DNA of 40,495 nucleotides from Rhodocyclaceae bacterium (GTDB lineage Bacteria; Pseudomonadota; Gammaproteobacteria; Burkholderiales; Rhodocyclaceae). The DNA lies in NCBI GenBank assembly GCA_029982755.1, contig JARRBR010000015.1, positions 1 to 40,495 on the forward strand, read 5' to 3'. Below, piece by piece: positions 1 to 7,803 of this stretch (positions are counted from its first letter, which is position 1; the number at the start of each line of letters is the position of its first letter). Both the position numbers and the translations under genes were made by a program. The notes beneath the pieces were generated by a model, which was not told where the DNA came from, did not search any database, and saw only the letters and a program-made list of their open reading frames with translations.

Positions 1-9
1 TCGGCTCCT

Positions 10-438
10 TCAGATCTCGAGAACTTGCGGCTGCTGAGCGGTGTGCGGATGCGACGGACCCGCGTAGCACTTCAGCTTCTTCAGCATGGCGTAGCCCAGC
101 GGGCCCTTCGGCAGCATGCCCTTCACCGCCTTCTCGAGCACGCGCTCGGGGAAGCGCTGCTGGAGCTTGGTGAAGTTGGTTTCGTAGATACCGCCCGGGT
201 AGCCCGAGTGACGGTAGTACTTCTTGTCCTGCGCCTTGTTGCCGGTCACGCGCAGCTTGTCGACGTTGACCACGACGATGAAGTCGCCAGTATCGACGTG
301 CGGGGTGTAGATGGCCTTGTGCTTGCCACGCAGGCGGCGGGCGACTTCGGCGGCGAGACGGCCAAGCACCTTGTCCGTGCCGTCGACAACGAACCAGTCG
401 CGCTTGACCTCGTGCGGCTTGGCGGAAAACGTCTTCAT
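10..438 (-). CDS. rplM: 50S ribosomal protein L13
   Basis: Structural protein of the large ribosomal subunit that binds 23S rRNA early in assembly. The 142-residue product has the full family length and opens with [19 protein letters not shown]; it carries the [16 protein letters not shown] segment and the C-terminal [20 protein letters not shown] region typical of L13. The ATG at 438 is preceded by a GAGG ribosome binding site about 8 bases upstream. The stop lies at 10-12; in most proteobacteria rpsI follows directly, and here that position falls outside the window. A sigma-70-like promoter lies about 60-90 bases upstream. Confidence 0.98.
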   Translation of the reverse strand: MKTFSAKPHEVKRDWFVVDGTDKVLGRLAAEVARRLRGKHKAIYTPHVDTGDFIVVVNVDKLRVTGNKAQDKKYYRHSGYPGGIYETNFTKLQQRFPERVLEKAVKGMLPKGPLGYAMLKKLKCYAGPSHPHTAQQPQVLEI

Positions 439-496
439 GTGAATCCTCGATCTTTGTCGGGCCGTAAGTAGATGGCCGTCAAACGGAAAGCTCGCA

Positions 497-526
497 ATCC
501 TACGACCAACACCCCGCCTGTGTCAA
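497..526 (-). promoter_or_regulatory. Probable sigma-70 promoter of rplM
   Basis: Reading leftward, a perfect -35 TTGACA (526 to 521) is followed after 18 bases by TAGGAT (502 to 497). This predicts a transcript start near 490 and a leader of about 50 bases before the rplM ATG. No known ribosomal-protein leader structure was recognised in that leader. Confidence 0.6.
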
Positions 527-565
527 TCACAGGATTACGATGGCGAATGCTCGCGTGCGACAGGC

Positions 566-595
566 AAAAAAAACGCAGTCCGACCGGACTGCGTT
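566..595 (-). terminator. Rho-independent terminator of the small RNA
   Basis: A perfect 10-bp stem, AACGCAGTCC (572-581) against GGACTGCGTT (586-595), closes a four-base loop. On the minus strand it runs into a T tract of about eight bases (573 to 566). The poly-U side shows it ends a leftward transcript, not the rightward strand. No protein gene lies upstream of it on that strand within 450 bases, so it must serve an RNA gene. Confidence 0.88.
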
Positions 596-685
596 AAATC
601 CACACCAAAGGAGGAGGGTGGAGGAGACACCATTTGGATCGGCGCAAGCTCATGTACCCCACCAGCTGCGTCTGCGATCCGACTG
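566..685 (-). ncRNA. Candidate small RNA with twin anti-Shine-Dalgarno loops
   Basis: A transcription unit of about 120 nt with no credible ORF, bounded by a promoter (692-720) and a rho-independent terminator (566-595). Read on the minus strand, a 5' stem-loop is closed by GGATCG (680-675) pairing with CGATCC (641-636). A pyrimidine-rich middle holds two anti-SD stretches, CTCCTCC (626-620) and CCCTCCTCC (618-610). They sit as alternative loops: GGTG (631-628), CACC (620-617) and GGTG (606-603) allow the central CACC to pair with either side, presenting a CUCC-rich loop each time. The terminator hairpin forms the 3' end. The layout resembles what I recall of the Rfam 'Betaproteobacteria toxic small RNA' family, described as exposing anti-SD sequence; that identity is inferred from memory of the architecture, not from an alignment. 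Confidence 0.65.
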
Positions 686-691
686 AGACGG

Positions 692-720
692 ATTATGCAG
701 AGCCGGACAGTCTTCCGCAA
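692..720 (-). promoter_or_regulatory. Sigma-70-like promoter of the small RNA
   Basis: On the minus strand TTGCGG (720 to 715) and CATAAT (697 to 692) are separated by exactly 17 bases. The -10 matches consensus at 5 of 6 positions and the -35 at 3 of 6. The predicted start is close to 685, which gives a transcript of about 120 nt to the terminator. Confidence 0.5.
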
Positions 721-751
721 CAGTTTTTTTGTGCGCCGCAGAACGAAAGAT

Positions 752-887
752 TTGATCTATCGATCAACCGCACTTATAGAACACAAGCGTTTTGATTTAT
801 CTCAATTTTCAGGCCAGCACCCACCTTTCTCCCATGCCCTCGAGCACCCTGCGGATAAGCTGCACACATCAATATTGTGCAATGCAT
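752..887. promoter_or_regulatory. Cluster of dyad operators in the small RNA/osmC gap
   Basis: The gap from 439 to 1069 has no gene apart from the small RNA. Its AT-richer middle contains three dyads. TTGATC-TATC-GATCAA (752-767) is a perfect inverted repeat. TTGAT-TTAT-CTCAA (792-805) fits the FNR/Anr consensus TTGAT-N4-ATCAA with one mismatch. TGCACA-N9-TGTGCA (861-881) is perfect and runs into ATTGTGCAATGCAT (874-887). Which gene they control is unclear: osmC starts at 1070 and the small RNA promoter is at 692-720. The remainder, 888-1069, shows no further structure that I can support. Confidence 0.35.
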
Positions 888-1069
888 CACTACGCCTCCG
901 TATTGAAGCCGGCACCTCGACTCCCGAACGCCCGCCTCCACGGCACCGCCAGGCCACACCGACCGGCGCCGCATCGGGAGCGTGCTCGTCGCAGCAATGT
1001 CGCGCTGCGGTAACATCCGCCCCTCGACGAACGAACATCGACGGGACCACCCCCGGGGAGCAGACAGGA

Positions 1070-1489
1070 ATGGAATGCACGATCAAATGGCTGGACGGGA
1101 TGAGCTTCATCGCCGAGACCGGCACCGGACACCTGGTCGCGATGGACGGCGCACCGGACGCCGGCGGCCGCAACCTGGCGCCGCGGCCGATGGAACTGAT
1201 GCTGGCCGGCGCGGGCGGATGCACCGCCTTCGACGTCGTGCTGATCCTCAAGCGCGGGCGCCACGACGTGCGCGGCTGCAGCGTTCGCCTCGAGGCCGAG
1301 CGCGCCGACACCGACCCCAAGGTGTTCACCCGCATCCGTTTCATCTACACCATCACCGGACGCAACCTGAAGCGCGAGGCGGTCGAGCGCGCGGTGCATC
1401 TGTCGGCCGAGAAGTACTGCTCGGCCTCGATCATGCTCGCCAAGACGGCCGAGATCACCCACGAGGTCGAGCTGGTCGAGGCCGACTGA
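1070..1489 (+). CDS. OsmC/YhfA-family thiol peroxidase-like protein
   Basis: 139 residues, the usual length for the OsmC superfamily, whose members reduce organic hydroperoxides with a pair of cysteines. Both cysteines are visible: one in GAGGCTAFDVV (about residue 51) and one in AEKYCSASIM (about residue 116). The pattern is closer to the YhfA/OsmC-like branch than to Ohr. The reading frame stays open upstream to 695, but that part has atypical, low-quality protein sequence. The ATG at 1070 begins the conserved domain and has a GGGGAG motif about 10 bases upstream, so it is chosen. The gene stands alone, converging on coq7. Cytoplasmic. Confidence 0.88.
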   Translation: MECTIKWLDGMSFIAETGTGHLVAMDGAPDAGGRNLAPRPMELMLAGAGGCTAFDVVLILKRGRHDVRGCSVRLEAERADTDPKVFTRIRFIYTITGRNLKREAVERAVHLSAEKYCSASIMLAKTAEITHEVELVEAD

Positions 1490-1540
1490 ACGCGACCGCC
1501 GCGCACGACGGCCGCCCCTCGCCAGCCGCGGGCGGCGCGC

Positions 1541-2161
1541 TCAGACCCGGTAGGTGACCGTGGTCATCACCCGCGCCGCGAGCTTCATCAGCCCCCTGGC
1601 CGGGGCGGGCAGTTCATGCGCCCCGAGGCGCACGGCGGTCTCGGCGTGCTCGGCCTCGTCCGCCTTCATCTGCTCGACGATGGCGCGCGAGCGCTGGTCG
1701 GCCGCCGGCAGCGTGCCGAGGTGGCCCTTCAGGTGCTGTTCCACCTGACGCTCGGTCTCGGCGAGGAAGCCGAGGTTCCAGCGCTCGCCGAAACGCCCGG
1801 CCAGCATCCCGATGGCGAGCGCCCCACCGTACCACAGCGGGTTGAGCAGGCTCTTGCGCCCGCCCAGCTCGGCGATGCGCCGCTCGGTCCATGCCAGGTG
1901 CTCGGTTTCTTCCTGCGAGGCCTGGCGCAGCGTGTCGCGGATCGCCGGGTCGCGCGACATGATCGACTGCCCCTGGTAAAGGGCCTGCGCGCACACTTCC
2001 CCCACATGATTGACGCGCATCAGCGCCGCCGCATGGGCGCGCTCGGCGTCGCTGAGCTCGGCGTCGGGAATGTCTTCCCCGGGCACCGGGCGGACGCTGC
2101 GCGCGGGGGCGAAGACGGTGCGCAGCGCCTTGTCGAACTCGACGATGGCCTGATCGATCAT
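1541..2161 (-). CDS. coq7: 2-nonaprenyl-3-methyl-6-methoxy-1,4-benzoquinol hydroxylase (Coq7)
   Basis: Di-iron monooxygenase that hydroxylates demethoxyubiquinol in the oxygen-dependent last stage of ubiquinone synthesis. The 206-residue product shows the ferritin-like Coq7 fold: [18 protein letters not shown] near residue 50, an [13 protein letters not shown] segment with an ExxH pair, a hydrophobic membrane-associating segment ([16 protein letters not shown]), and a C-terminal [12 protein letters not shown] ExxH pair. It is the last gene of a leftward operon: its ATG overlaps the stop of the CNP1-like gene by one base (TAATG), implying translational coupling. No hairpin terminator was found beyond its stop. 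Confidence 0.96.
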   Translation of the reverse strand: MIDQAIVEFDKALRTVFAPARSVRPVPGEDIPDAELSDAERAHAAALMRVNHVGEVCAQALYQGQSIMSRDPAIRDTLRQASQEETEHLAWTERRIAELGGRKSLLNPLWYGGALAIGMLAGRFGERWNLGFLAETERQVEQHLKGHLGTLPAADQRSRAIVEQMKADEAEHAETAVRLGAHELPAPARGLMKLAARVMTTVTYRV

Positions 2162-2691
2162 TATCGGACTCCGTAGGGACGGCTGGGGTCGCGCCGCTGC
2201 TGGAGCAGCTGCAGCGCATGCTTGCGGTCGCGCGGCCCCGCCGGACCGTCGCAGAAATAGTCCCAGGCGAGCGCCGCACGCGGTCGATTGTAGGTGTTGT
2301 CGCCGATCGCCTGCCAGGCGGAATTCTTCATCGGCACCCAGCTGCCGTCCTTGCGGCCGCTGGCGTAGATGCGGCGCTCGCCGGTGGCGCAGCGGATGCC
2401 TTCGAAGGTCACGTTCTCGGCACCGCCCGGGGTGCGCACCACCAGCGTGTAGCGCACCACGCCGTCCGCGCCGACGCTGACGCTGCCCTCATCGACGAAG
2501 AACGCATTGGGGGACGGCGAGCCGATGTCGAACGCGCGCAACCCCGCCTCCTGCGGCGCCGGCGGCATGGTGGCCTCGACTTCCTTCCAGTCGGGATCGG
2601 CATCGACGAGCAGGCCCGCAGACACCGGCATGGAAAAAGACGCGAGGGCCGCAAGGCCCCCGCACAGACATTGCCTGACGATCGGGTTCAA
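2161..2691 (-). CDS. CNP1-like exported protein (PF08750-type)
   Basis: 176 residues, uncharacterised. From a TTG start at 2691 the N-terminus reads [25 protein letters not shown], a good Sec signal peptide with probable cleavage after VSA. The mature part contains [31 protein letters not shown] and [14 protein letters not shown], which I associate with the CNP1-like family of beta-proteobacterial periplasmic proteins. The frame is open further upstream, but only inside the DUF3501 gene. The TTG overlaps the DUF3501 TGA as TTGA and has GGAGA about 9 bases before it, so coupled re-initiation explains the rare start. Function unknown. Confidence 0.8.
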   Translation of the reverse strand: MNPIVRQCLCGGLAALASFSMPVSAGLLVDADPDWKEVEATMPPAPQEAGLRAFDIGSPSPNAFFVDEGSVSVGADGVVRYTLVVRTPGGAENVTFEGIRCATGERRIYASGRKDGSWVPMKNSAWQAIGDNTYNRPRAALAWDYFCDGPAGPRDRKHALQLLQQRRDPSRPYGVR

Positions 2692-3275
2692 GAAAGCAGT
2701 TCTCCGCACAGCGACCGCCGTACCGCCTCCGGCACGACATCGACCGTGACCGTGTAGTTGGGATGATCGATCCCCGCCGCGAGCGGCGCCCCGGCCTGCA
2801 GCGCCGCCACGCGGGCCGGGCCGAGCTCGAAACGCAGGAAATGCACCGACGAGGTCTTTTCGGCATTCTCGCGCTCGAGGTCCTCGTCCGCAATGGCGAA
2901 TACCGGCTCGAAGCCCGCCACCCGCACCCACACGCGGTCCTCGACACCGATCAGGCGCGCCAGCCAGGCCTTGCGCTCGGCCTCGTCGGGAAACTCGATC
3001 AGCATCGTCGCCTTCCAGTTCCGGCCGTCGGGCACCAGCGGATTGTAGGCGTCGAGCTCGTCCTGGATGCCGGCCTCCTCGAAGGTACGCTCGATGCGCA
3101 GCATCTCCTGGATCTGGTAGCGGATGGTGAGCTCGTCCTCGAACACCAGGGTCACGTTGGGACCGAGCGCGAGCGTGCGCGTCTTCTTGTGCGCGATCAC
3201 CCGCGCGCGGAAGGCCGCGCGTTCGCGGGCGTACTGCTCCAGGCTCAGCAGGCTGTCGCGTGCGATCGCACTCAT
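2688..3275 (-). CDS. DUF3501 family protein
   Basis: 195 residues, cytoplasmic, no signal or membrane segment. The N-terminal LLSLEQYARERAAFRARVIAHK and the central LGPNVTLVFEDELTIRYQIQEMLR are hallmarks of DUF3501. The family has no established biochemical role but is repeatedly found beside rubrerythrin and HdrD/GlpC-like Fe-S oxidoreductases, exactly as here. The ATG overlaps the preceding TGA by four bases (ATGA, 3272-3275) and its own stop overlaps the next start, so it is embedded in a coupled operon. A role in peroxide or iron-sulfur redox handling is inferred from context only. Confidence 0.9.
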   Translation of the reverse strand: MSAIARDSLLSLEQYARERAAFRARVIAHKKTRTLALGPNVTLVFEDELTIRYQIQEMLRIERTFEEAGIQDELDAYNPLVPDGRNWKATMLIEFPDEAERKAWLARLIGVEDRVWVRVAGFEPVFAIADEDLERENAEKTSSVHFLRFELGPARVAALQAGAPLAAGIDHPNYTVTVDVVPEAVRRSLCGELLS

Positions 3276-4624
3276 CGTGTCTCCTCCAGTCCGTAGGCGA
3301 TGCGCAGCAGGGTCAAGGGATGGGCTTTCTGCGCGTCGAGTTTCGTGCCCGCGTCGCGGATGCCCTGCTGGATGTGGCGGCCGGCGATCGGGCAGTCCGA
3401 GCTGATGAAGTCGGGCGCCGCCTGCACCATCTGCCGGAACACCGGTCGACCGATCTTCATCGACTGCTCGAAGTACTCCTCCTTGACCCCCCAGGTGCCA
3501 TCGTGGCCGGCACAGCGATCGATGGTCGTGACCTGGGTGTCCGGGATCAGCTGCAGGGTCTCGCGCGTCTTCTGGCCGATGTTCTGCACCCGGCCATGAC
3601 AGGGGATGTGGTAGGCCACCTTGCCCAGCGGGCGCTTGAAGTCGGTCTTGAGCAGGCCGTCCTTGTTGCGCTGGACGAAGTACTCGAAGGGATCGAACAT
3701 CGCCTCGGCCACCGCGGCGACGTCGGCATCGTCCGGGTAGAGCAGCGGCAGCTCCTGCTTGAACATCAGCGCGCAGGACGGCACCGGCGCCAGGATCGCA
3801 TAGCCCTCCCGCGCCAGCTTCACCAGCACGGGGATGTTGCGCTGCTTCAGGCGGTCCACGCCCTCGAGGTCACCCAGTTCCAGCTTGGGCATGCCGCAGC
3901 ACGCCTCCTGTGGCGCCAGCACCGCAGGAATCTCGTTGTGCGCCAGCACCGCAACCAGGTCGTGACCGATGCCGGGCTCGTTGTAGTTGATGTAGCAGGT
4001 CGAGAAGATCGCCACCTTGCCCGGCGTGCGCTCGCCGTCGCGCACCGGCCAGGATGCAGCGGGTTTCGCTTTCGAGCGGAATTTCGCCGGCGCATAGGGC
4101 GGGAGTTCGCGGCGCTTGTCGACGCCCAGCACCGACTGCAGCACCCCGCGCGCGGCGCCGTTGCGGTTGGCGGCATTGACCGTCTGCGCCACCACCGGGA
4201 TCGCCGCCAGCTTGCCGAGCGCGTCGGTGCTGGTCAGCAGCTTGTCGCGGAACTTCACCTCGCCCTGGCGGAACTTGACCGCCTTCGCGCGCAGCATCAG
4301 GTGCGGGAAGTCGAGGTCCCACTCGTGCGGCGGCACGTAGGGGCATTTGGTCATGAAGCAGATGTCGCACAGGTAGCACTGGTCGACGACCTTCCAGTAG
4401 TCCTTCTTCGCCACCCCATCGACTTCCATCGTGGCGCTGGCGTCGACGAGATCGAACAGGGTCGGGAAGGCGTTGCACAGATTCACGCAGCGCCGGCAGC
4501 CGTGGCAGATGTCGAACACCCGCTCCATCTCGGCGAGGACCTTGTCCTCCTCGTAAAACGCCGGGTCGCGCCAGGCGATGGGGTGACGCCTGGGTGCCTC
4601 CAGACTGCCTTCTCGCTTGCTCAT
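3272..4624 (-). CDS. GlpC/HdrD-like Fe-S oxidoreductase
   Basis: 450 residues. The N-terminal third has two 4Fe-4S ligand sets: CHGCRRCVNLC (about residues 40-50) and CYLCDICFMTKCP (about residues 83-95). The C-terminal half holds two cysteine-rich CCG-type domains. The first has CCGMPKLELGD; the second reads RCAGHDGTWG, with Ala where the second Cys of a canonical CCG would be. Such proteins pass electrons between a flavoprotein or quinone and a partner; no membrane segment is present, so it is probably cytoplasmic or peripherally bound. The ATG at 4624 starts just before the first conserved segment; the longer open frame runs through the rubrerythrin gene and is not real. It sits between rubrerythrin and DUF3501, suggesting an electron route to the peroxidase. 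Confidence 0.92.
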   Translation of the reverse strand: MSKREGSLEAPRRHPIAWRDPAFYEEDKVLAEMERVFDICHGCRRCVNLCNAFPTLFDLVDASATMEVDGVAKKDYWKVVDQCYLCDICFMTKCPYVPPHEWDLDFPHLMLRAKAVKFRQGEVKFRDKLLTSTDALGKLAAIPVVAQTVNAANRNGAARGVLQSVLGVDKRRELPPYAPAKFRSKAKPAASWPVRDGERTPGKVAIFSTCYINYNEPGIGHDLVAVLAHNEIPAVLAPQEACCGMPKLELGDLEGVDRLKQRNIPVLVKLAREGYAILAPVPSCALMFKQELPLLYPDDADVAAVAEAMFDPFEYFVQRNKDGLLKTDFKRPLGKVAYHIPCHGRVQNIGQKTRETLQLIPDTQVTTIDRCAGHDGTWGVKEEYFEQSMKIGRPVFRQMVQAAPDFISSDCPIAGRHIQQGIRDAGTKLDAQKAHPLTLLRIAYGLEETR

Positions 4625-4666
4625 GACACAGCCTCCCCGGCCCGGCCACCGCCGGACGCGATCAGT

Positions 4667-4690
4667 GGACGGGCGGCGCTGCGCCCGTCC
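4667..4690. repeat. Intercistronic hairpin in the rubrerythrin operon
   Basis: GGACGGGCG (4667-4675) and CGCCCGTCC (4682-4690) form a perfect 9-bp stem with a six-base loop in the 91-base space between rubrerythrin and the Fe-S oxidoreductase gene. Reading leftward there is no T run after it, so it looks like an mRNA processing or stabilising element or an attenuator, not a full terminator. It could set a higher level for rubrerythrin than for the downstream genes. Confidence 0.5.
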
Positions 4691-4715
4691 GGCGTGCAGA
4701 ATTTTGCGGCGGACC

Positions 4716-5135
4716 TCAGTCGGCGAGCGCGTCCAGCGCCTTCTGGAAGCGGTTGGCGTGCGAGCGCTCGGCCTTGGCGAGCGTCTCGAACCAGTCGGCG
4801 ATCTCCTCGAAGCCCTCGTCGCGCGCGGTCTTGGCCATCCCCGGATACATGTCGGTGTATTCGTGCGTCTCGCCGGCGATGGCGGCGCCGAGGTTCTGGC
4901 GGGTGGAGCCGAAGGGCAGCCCGGTGGCGGGATCGCCACAGGCTTCGAGATACTCGAGGTGGCCGTGCGCGTGCCCGGTCTCGCCCTCGGCGGTGGAGCG
5001 GAAGACCGTGGCGACGTCGTTCTGACCTTCGACGTCGGCCTTGGCCGCGAAGTACAGGTAACGCCGGTTGGCCTGGGATTCGCCTGCGAATGCGGCCTTG
5101 AGGTTGCCCTCGGTGCGCGATCCTTTGAGTTCCAT
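4716..5135 (-). CDS. Rubrerythrin-family di-iron protein, no rubredoxin domain
   Basis: 139 residues. Members reduce hydrogen peroxide at a non-haem di-iron site. The four-helix pattern is clear: [21 protein letters not shown] at the N-terminus, [18 protein letters not shown] with an ExxH pair, [16 protein letters not shown], and [13 protein letters not shown] with the second ExxH pair. The C-terminal rubredoxin domain of classical rubrerythrins is absent, so an external electron donor is needed; the adjacent Fe-S oxidoreductase is the obvious candidate. A strong AGGAGAGGAG ribosome binding site precedes the ATG. First gene of the leftward operon, with a 16-bp palindrome in its leader. Confidence 0.93.
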   Translation of the reverse strand: MELKGSRTEGNLKAAFAGESQANRRYLYFAAKADVEGQNDVATVFRSTAEGETGHAHGHLEYLEACGDPATGLPFGSTRQNLGAAIAGETHEYTDMYPGMAKTARDEGFEEIADWFETLAKAERSHANRFQKALDALAD

Positions 5136-5167
5136 GTCTCCTCTCCTTCTTCCGGACAGTGATGTGC

Positions 5168-5183
5168 GCCGCCTGCAGGCGGC
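5168..5183. promoter_or_regulatory. 16-bp perfect palindrome upstream of rubrerythrin
   Basis: GCCGCCTGCAGGCGGC is its own reverse complement and lies 33-48 bases before the rubrerythrin ATG. It has no loop, so it fits a dimeric repressor site better than an RNA hairpin. It does not match a Fur, OxyR or IscR consensus that I know. Role unproven. Confidence 0.4.
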
Positions 5184-5258
5184 TGCACTATCAACTTAGA
5201 CATGGACCGGGAAAGCCCCAAATTGAGTGAGGCTATGCGCCCGATTGCACCCGGCTAT

Positions 5259-5840
5259 TCATTGGGCGGCCCCGCGCTGCGCGCGCTGACCCAGCACCAC
5301 GCGTACCGGCTCCGCCGCGGGCTCAGGCTCGGGCAGTCGGTAGCTCTCGGGCAGCTCGAAGCTGCGCGACCGGAACAGGATGCGTGCGAGCTCGACCAGC
5401 GCCAGCTGGTAGACCTGACGCTTGAACTCGATCACCGCCTCCAGCGGCACCCAGTAGTTGCTCCATCGCCAGGCATCGAATTCCGGATGCGTGCTCGCGC
5501 GCAGACAGACGTCCGAATCGCGCCCCACCAGCCGCAGCAGAAACCAGATCTGCTTCTGCCCGCGGTAGGTGTTGCGCCACTCGCGCCGTATCCAGTGCTT
5601 GGGCACCTCGTAGCGCAGCCAGCCGCGCGTGCGGCCCAGGATCCTGACGTGCTCCGGGCGCAGTCCGACTTCCTCGAAAAGCTCCCGGTACATGGCCTGC
5701 TCCGGCGACTCGCCGTGCTTGATGCCACCTTGGGGGAACTGCCAGGAATGTTCGCGGATGCGCTTGCCCCAGAACACCTCGTTGCGCGCATTGACCAGAA
5801 TGATGCCGACGTTCGGGCGAAAGCCTTCACGGTCAAGCAT
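5259..5840 (-). CDS. rppH: RNA pyrophosphohydrolase (Nudix)
   Basis: Removes pyrophosphate from the 5' end of triphosphorylated mRNAs, opening them to RNase E decay. 193 residues, with [18 protein letters not shown] at the start, the Nudix box [22 protein letters not shown] (about residues 38-59), and family landmarks LPKHWIRR-like VPKHWIRRE and GQKQIWFLL. The Ala/Glu/Pro-rich tail after about residue 165 is typically variable. Divergent from proS; the pair rppH-proS is a common beta-proteobacterial arrangement. Confidence 0.96.
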   Translation of the reverse strand: MLDREGFRPNVGIILVNARNEVFWGKRIREHSWQFPQGGIKHGESPEQAMYRELFEEVGLRPEHVRILGRTRGWLRYEVPKHWIRREWRNTYRGQKQIWFLLRLVGRDSDVCLRASTHPEFDAWRWSNYWVPLEAVIEFKRQVYQLALVELARILFRSRSFELPESYRLPEPEPAAEPVRVVLGQRAQRGAAQ

Positions 5841-5968
5841 GAGTAACCTTCAAAATTCGGTTGATTGGGCTCGATTTTTTCACACTTGGGCATGCTTTGA
5901 AAGCGCACCACCCGGGTGCATCCACTAAGCTCCCGGTGCACCGGGCGTCGCGCGGCGAGGCCATGCGC

Positions 5969-5974
5969 TAGAAT
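5969..5974 (+). promoter_or_regulatory. Putative -10 element for proS
   Basis: TAGAAT lies 47 bases before the proS ATG in the 180-base divergent gap with rppH. No convincing -35 is seen at 16-18 bases. The same hexamer recurs before three other rightward genes in this window, which supports it as a real -10. Confidence 0.4.
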
Positions 5975-6020
5975 CGCGGGCTTGCTTACGCCTCAACACG
6001 TCTCCCGATAGAAGATCCCC

Positions 6021-7769
6021 ATGCGCGCCAGTCAGTTCCATCTCTTCACCCTCAAGGAAGCCCCGTCCGATGCCGAAGTCGTCAGCCAGAAGCTGATGCT
6101 GCGCGCCGGCATGATCCGCAAGACCGCCGCCGGCATCTACAGCTACCTGCCGATGGGCCTGCGCGCGATCCGCAAGGTCGAGACCATCATCCGCGAGGAG
6201 ATGAACCGCGCCGGCGCGATGGAGATCGTCATGCCGCTGGTCCAGCCCGCCGAGCTGTGGCAGGAGACCGGGCGCTGGGACAAGATGGGCCCCGAGATGC
6301 TGCGTCTGAAGGACCGTCACGAGCGCGACTTCGCGCTCCAGCCCACCTCCGAGGAAGTCGTCACCGACATCGCGCGCCAGGAACTTAAGAGCTACCGCCA
6401 GCTGCCGAAGAACTTCTACCAGATCCAGACCAAGTTCCGCGACGAGCGCCGGCCGCGCTTCGGCGTCATGCGCGGGCGCGAATTCACCATGAAGGACGCC
6501 TACTCCTTCGACCGCAGCGAGGAAGCCGCCGGGCGCAGCTACGACGTCATGTTCGCCGCCTACAAGCGCATCTTCGACCGCCTCGGCCTCGAGTACCGCG
6601 CAGTGGCGGCCGACACCGGCGCCATCGGCGGCGACCGCTCGCACGAATTCCAGGTCATCGCCGACACCGGCGAGGACGCCATCGTCTATTGCCCCGACTC
6701 CGACTACGCCGCCAACATCGAGCTGGCCGAAGCGGTGTCCTTGATCGCGCGTCGCGCCGAGCCTGCGCAGGCGCTGGAAAAGACCCCGACCCCGGGCAAG
6801 GCCACGTGCAAGGATGTCGCCGAGCTGCTTGGCGTGCCGCTGTCGCGCACGCTCAAGTCGCTGGTGCTGGCCACCGACGACGTCGACGAGAAGGGCGATC
6901 CGGCCGGCGTCACCGTGTGGCTGCTGCTGGTGCGCGGCGACCACGCGTTGAACGAGGTCAAGGCCGGCAAGCTGGAAGGCCTGAAGTCCGGCTTCCGCTT
7001 CGCCACCGAGTCCGAGATCGTCGAGCACTTCGGCTGCAAGCCTGGCTACCTCGGTCCGATCGGCCTGCGGAAGCCGGTCAGGGTGATTGCCGACCGCACG
7101 GTCGCGCACATGGCCGACTTCATCTGCGGCGCCAACGACGAGGACTTCCACTTCACCGGCGTCAATTGGGGCCGCGACCTGCCCGAGCCCGACCAGGTGG
7201 CCGACATCCGCGACGTGGTCGAGGGCGACCCCAGCCCGGACGGCAAGGGCGTGCTCGCGATCCAGCGCGGCATTGAGGTCGGCCACGTGTTCTACCTCGG
7301 CACCAAGTACTCCAAGGCGATGAACGCCACCTTCCTCGACGAGGACGGCAAGCCCAAGCACTTCGAGATGGGCTGCTACGGCATCGGCGTGACCCGCATC
7401 CTGGGCGCGGCCATCGAGCAGAACCACGACGCCCGCGGCATCGTCTGGCCGCGCGCGATCGCGCCCTTCGAGGTGGTGATCTGCCCGGTGGGCTGGGGCA
7501 AGTCCGAGGCGGTGCGCGACGCCGCGCAGAAGCTCTACGACGCGCTGATCGCCACCGGCGTCGACGCGATCCTCGACGACCGCGACGAACGCCCCGGCGT
7601 GATGTTCGCCGACTGGGAGCTGATCGGTGTGCCGCACCGCGTCACCATCGGTGACCGCGGCCTCAAGGAAGGCCTGGTCGAGTACCAGGGCCGCCGCGAT
7701 CCGGAAGCGAGCAAGCTGCCGGCCGGCGAGATCCTCGGCCATGTGCTCGATCGGCTGAAGCAGGACTGA
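6021..7769 (+). CDS. proS: Prolyl-tRNA synthetase (bacterial type)
   Basis: Charges tRNA-Pro. 582 residues, the bacterial long form: class II motif 2 region ([25 protein letters not shown]), an editing INS domain between motifs 2 and 3 (about residues 230-390, with [13 protein letters not shown] and [15 protein letters not shown]), motif 3 ([13 protein letters not shown]) and a C-terminal anticodon-binding domain ([18 protein letters not shown]). Starts [19 protein letters not shown] at 6021. The lytic transglycosylase gene starts 34 bases after its stop and may share the transcript. Confidence 0.98.
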   Translation: MRASQFHLFTLKEAPSDAEVVSQKLMLRAGMIRKTAAGIYSYLPMGLRAIRKVETIIREEMNRAGAMEIVMPLVQPAELWQETGRWDKMGPEMLRLKDRHERDFALQPTSEEVVTDIARQELKSYRQLPKNFYQIQTKFRDERRPRFGVMRGREFTMKDAYSFDRSEEAAGRSYDVMFAAYKRIFDRLGLEYRAVAADTGAIGGDRSHEFQVIADTGEDAIVYCPDSDYAANIELAEAVSLIARRAEPAQALEKTPTPGKATCKDVAELLGVPLSRTLKSLVLATDDVDEKGDPAGVTVWLLLVRGDHALNEVKAGKLEGLKSGFRFATESEIVEHFGCKPGYLGPIGLRKPVRVIADRTVAHMADFICGANDEDFHFTGVNWGRDLPEPDQVADIRDVVEGDPSPDGKGVLAIQRGIEVGHVFYLGTKYSKAMNATFLDEDGKPKHFEMGCYGIGVTRILGAAIEQNHDARGIVWPRAIAPFEVVICPVGWGKSEAVRDAAQKLYDALIATGVDAILDDRDERPGVMFADWELIGVPHRVTIGDRGLKEGLVEYQGRRDPEASKLPAGEILGHVLDRLKQD

Positions 7770-7803
7770 TCCTCCGCAACGACGCTCGGCCCCCCCTGCC
7801 ACC

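Noticed and set aside
535-720. 61-codon minus-strand frame overlapping the small RNA
   Set aside because: It starts with TTG inside the promoter's -35, runs through the terminator stem and has no ribosome binding site; the RNA interpretation explains the region better.
752-767. TTGATC-TATC-GATCAA as an FNR box
   Set aside because: The TTGAT and ATCAA half-sites are six bases apart, not four, so it does not fit FNR/Anr; kept only as an unassigned dyad.
3260-5101. 613-codon open frame on the plus strand
   Set aside because: It is antisense to the Fe-S oxidoreductase and rubrerythrin genes, both with clear motifs; long antisense frames are common in high-GC DNA.
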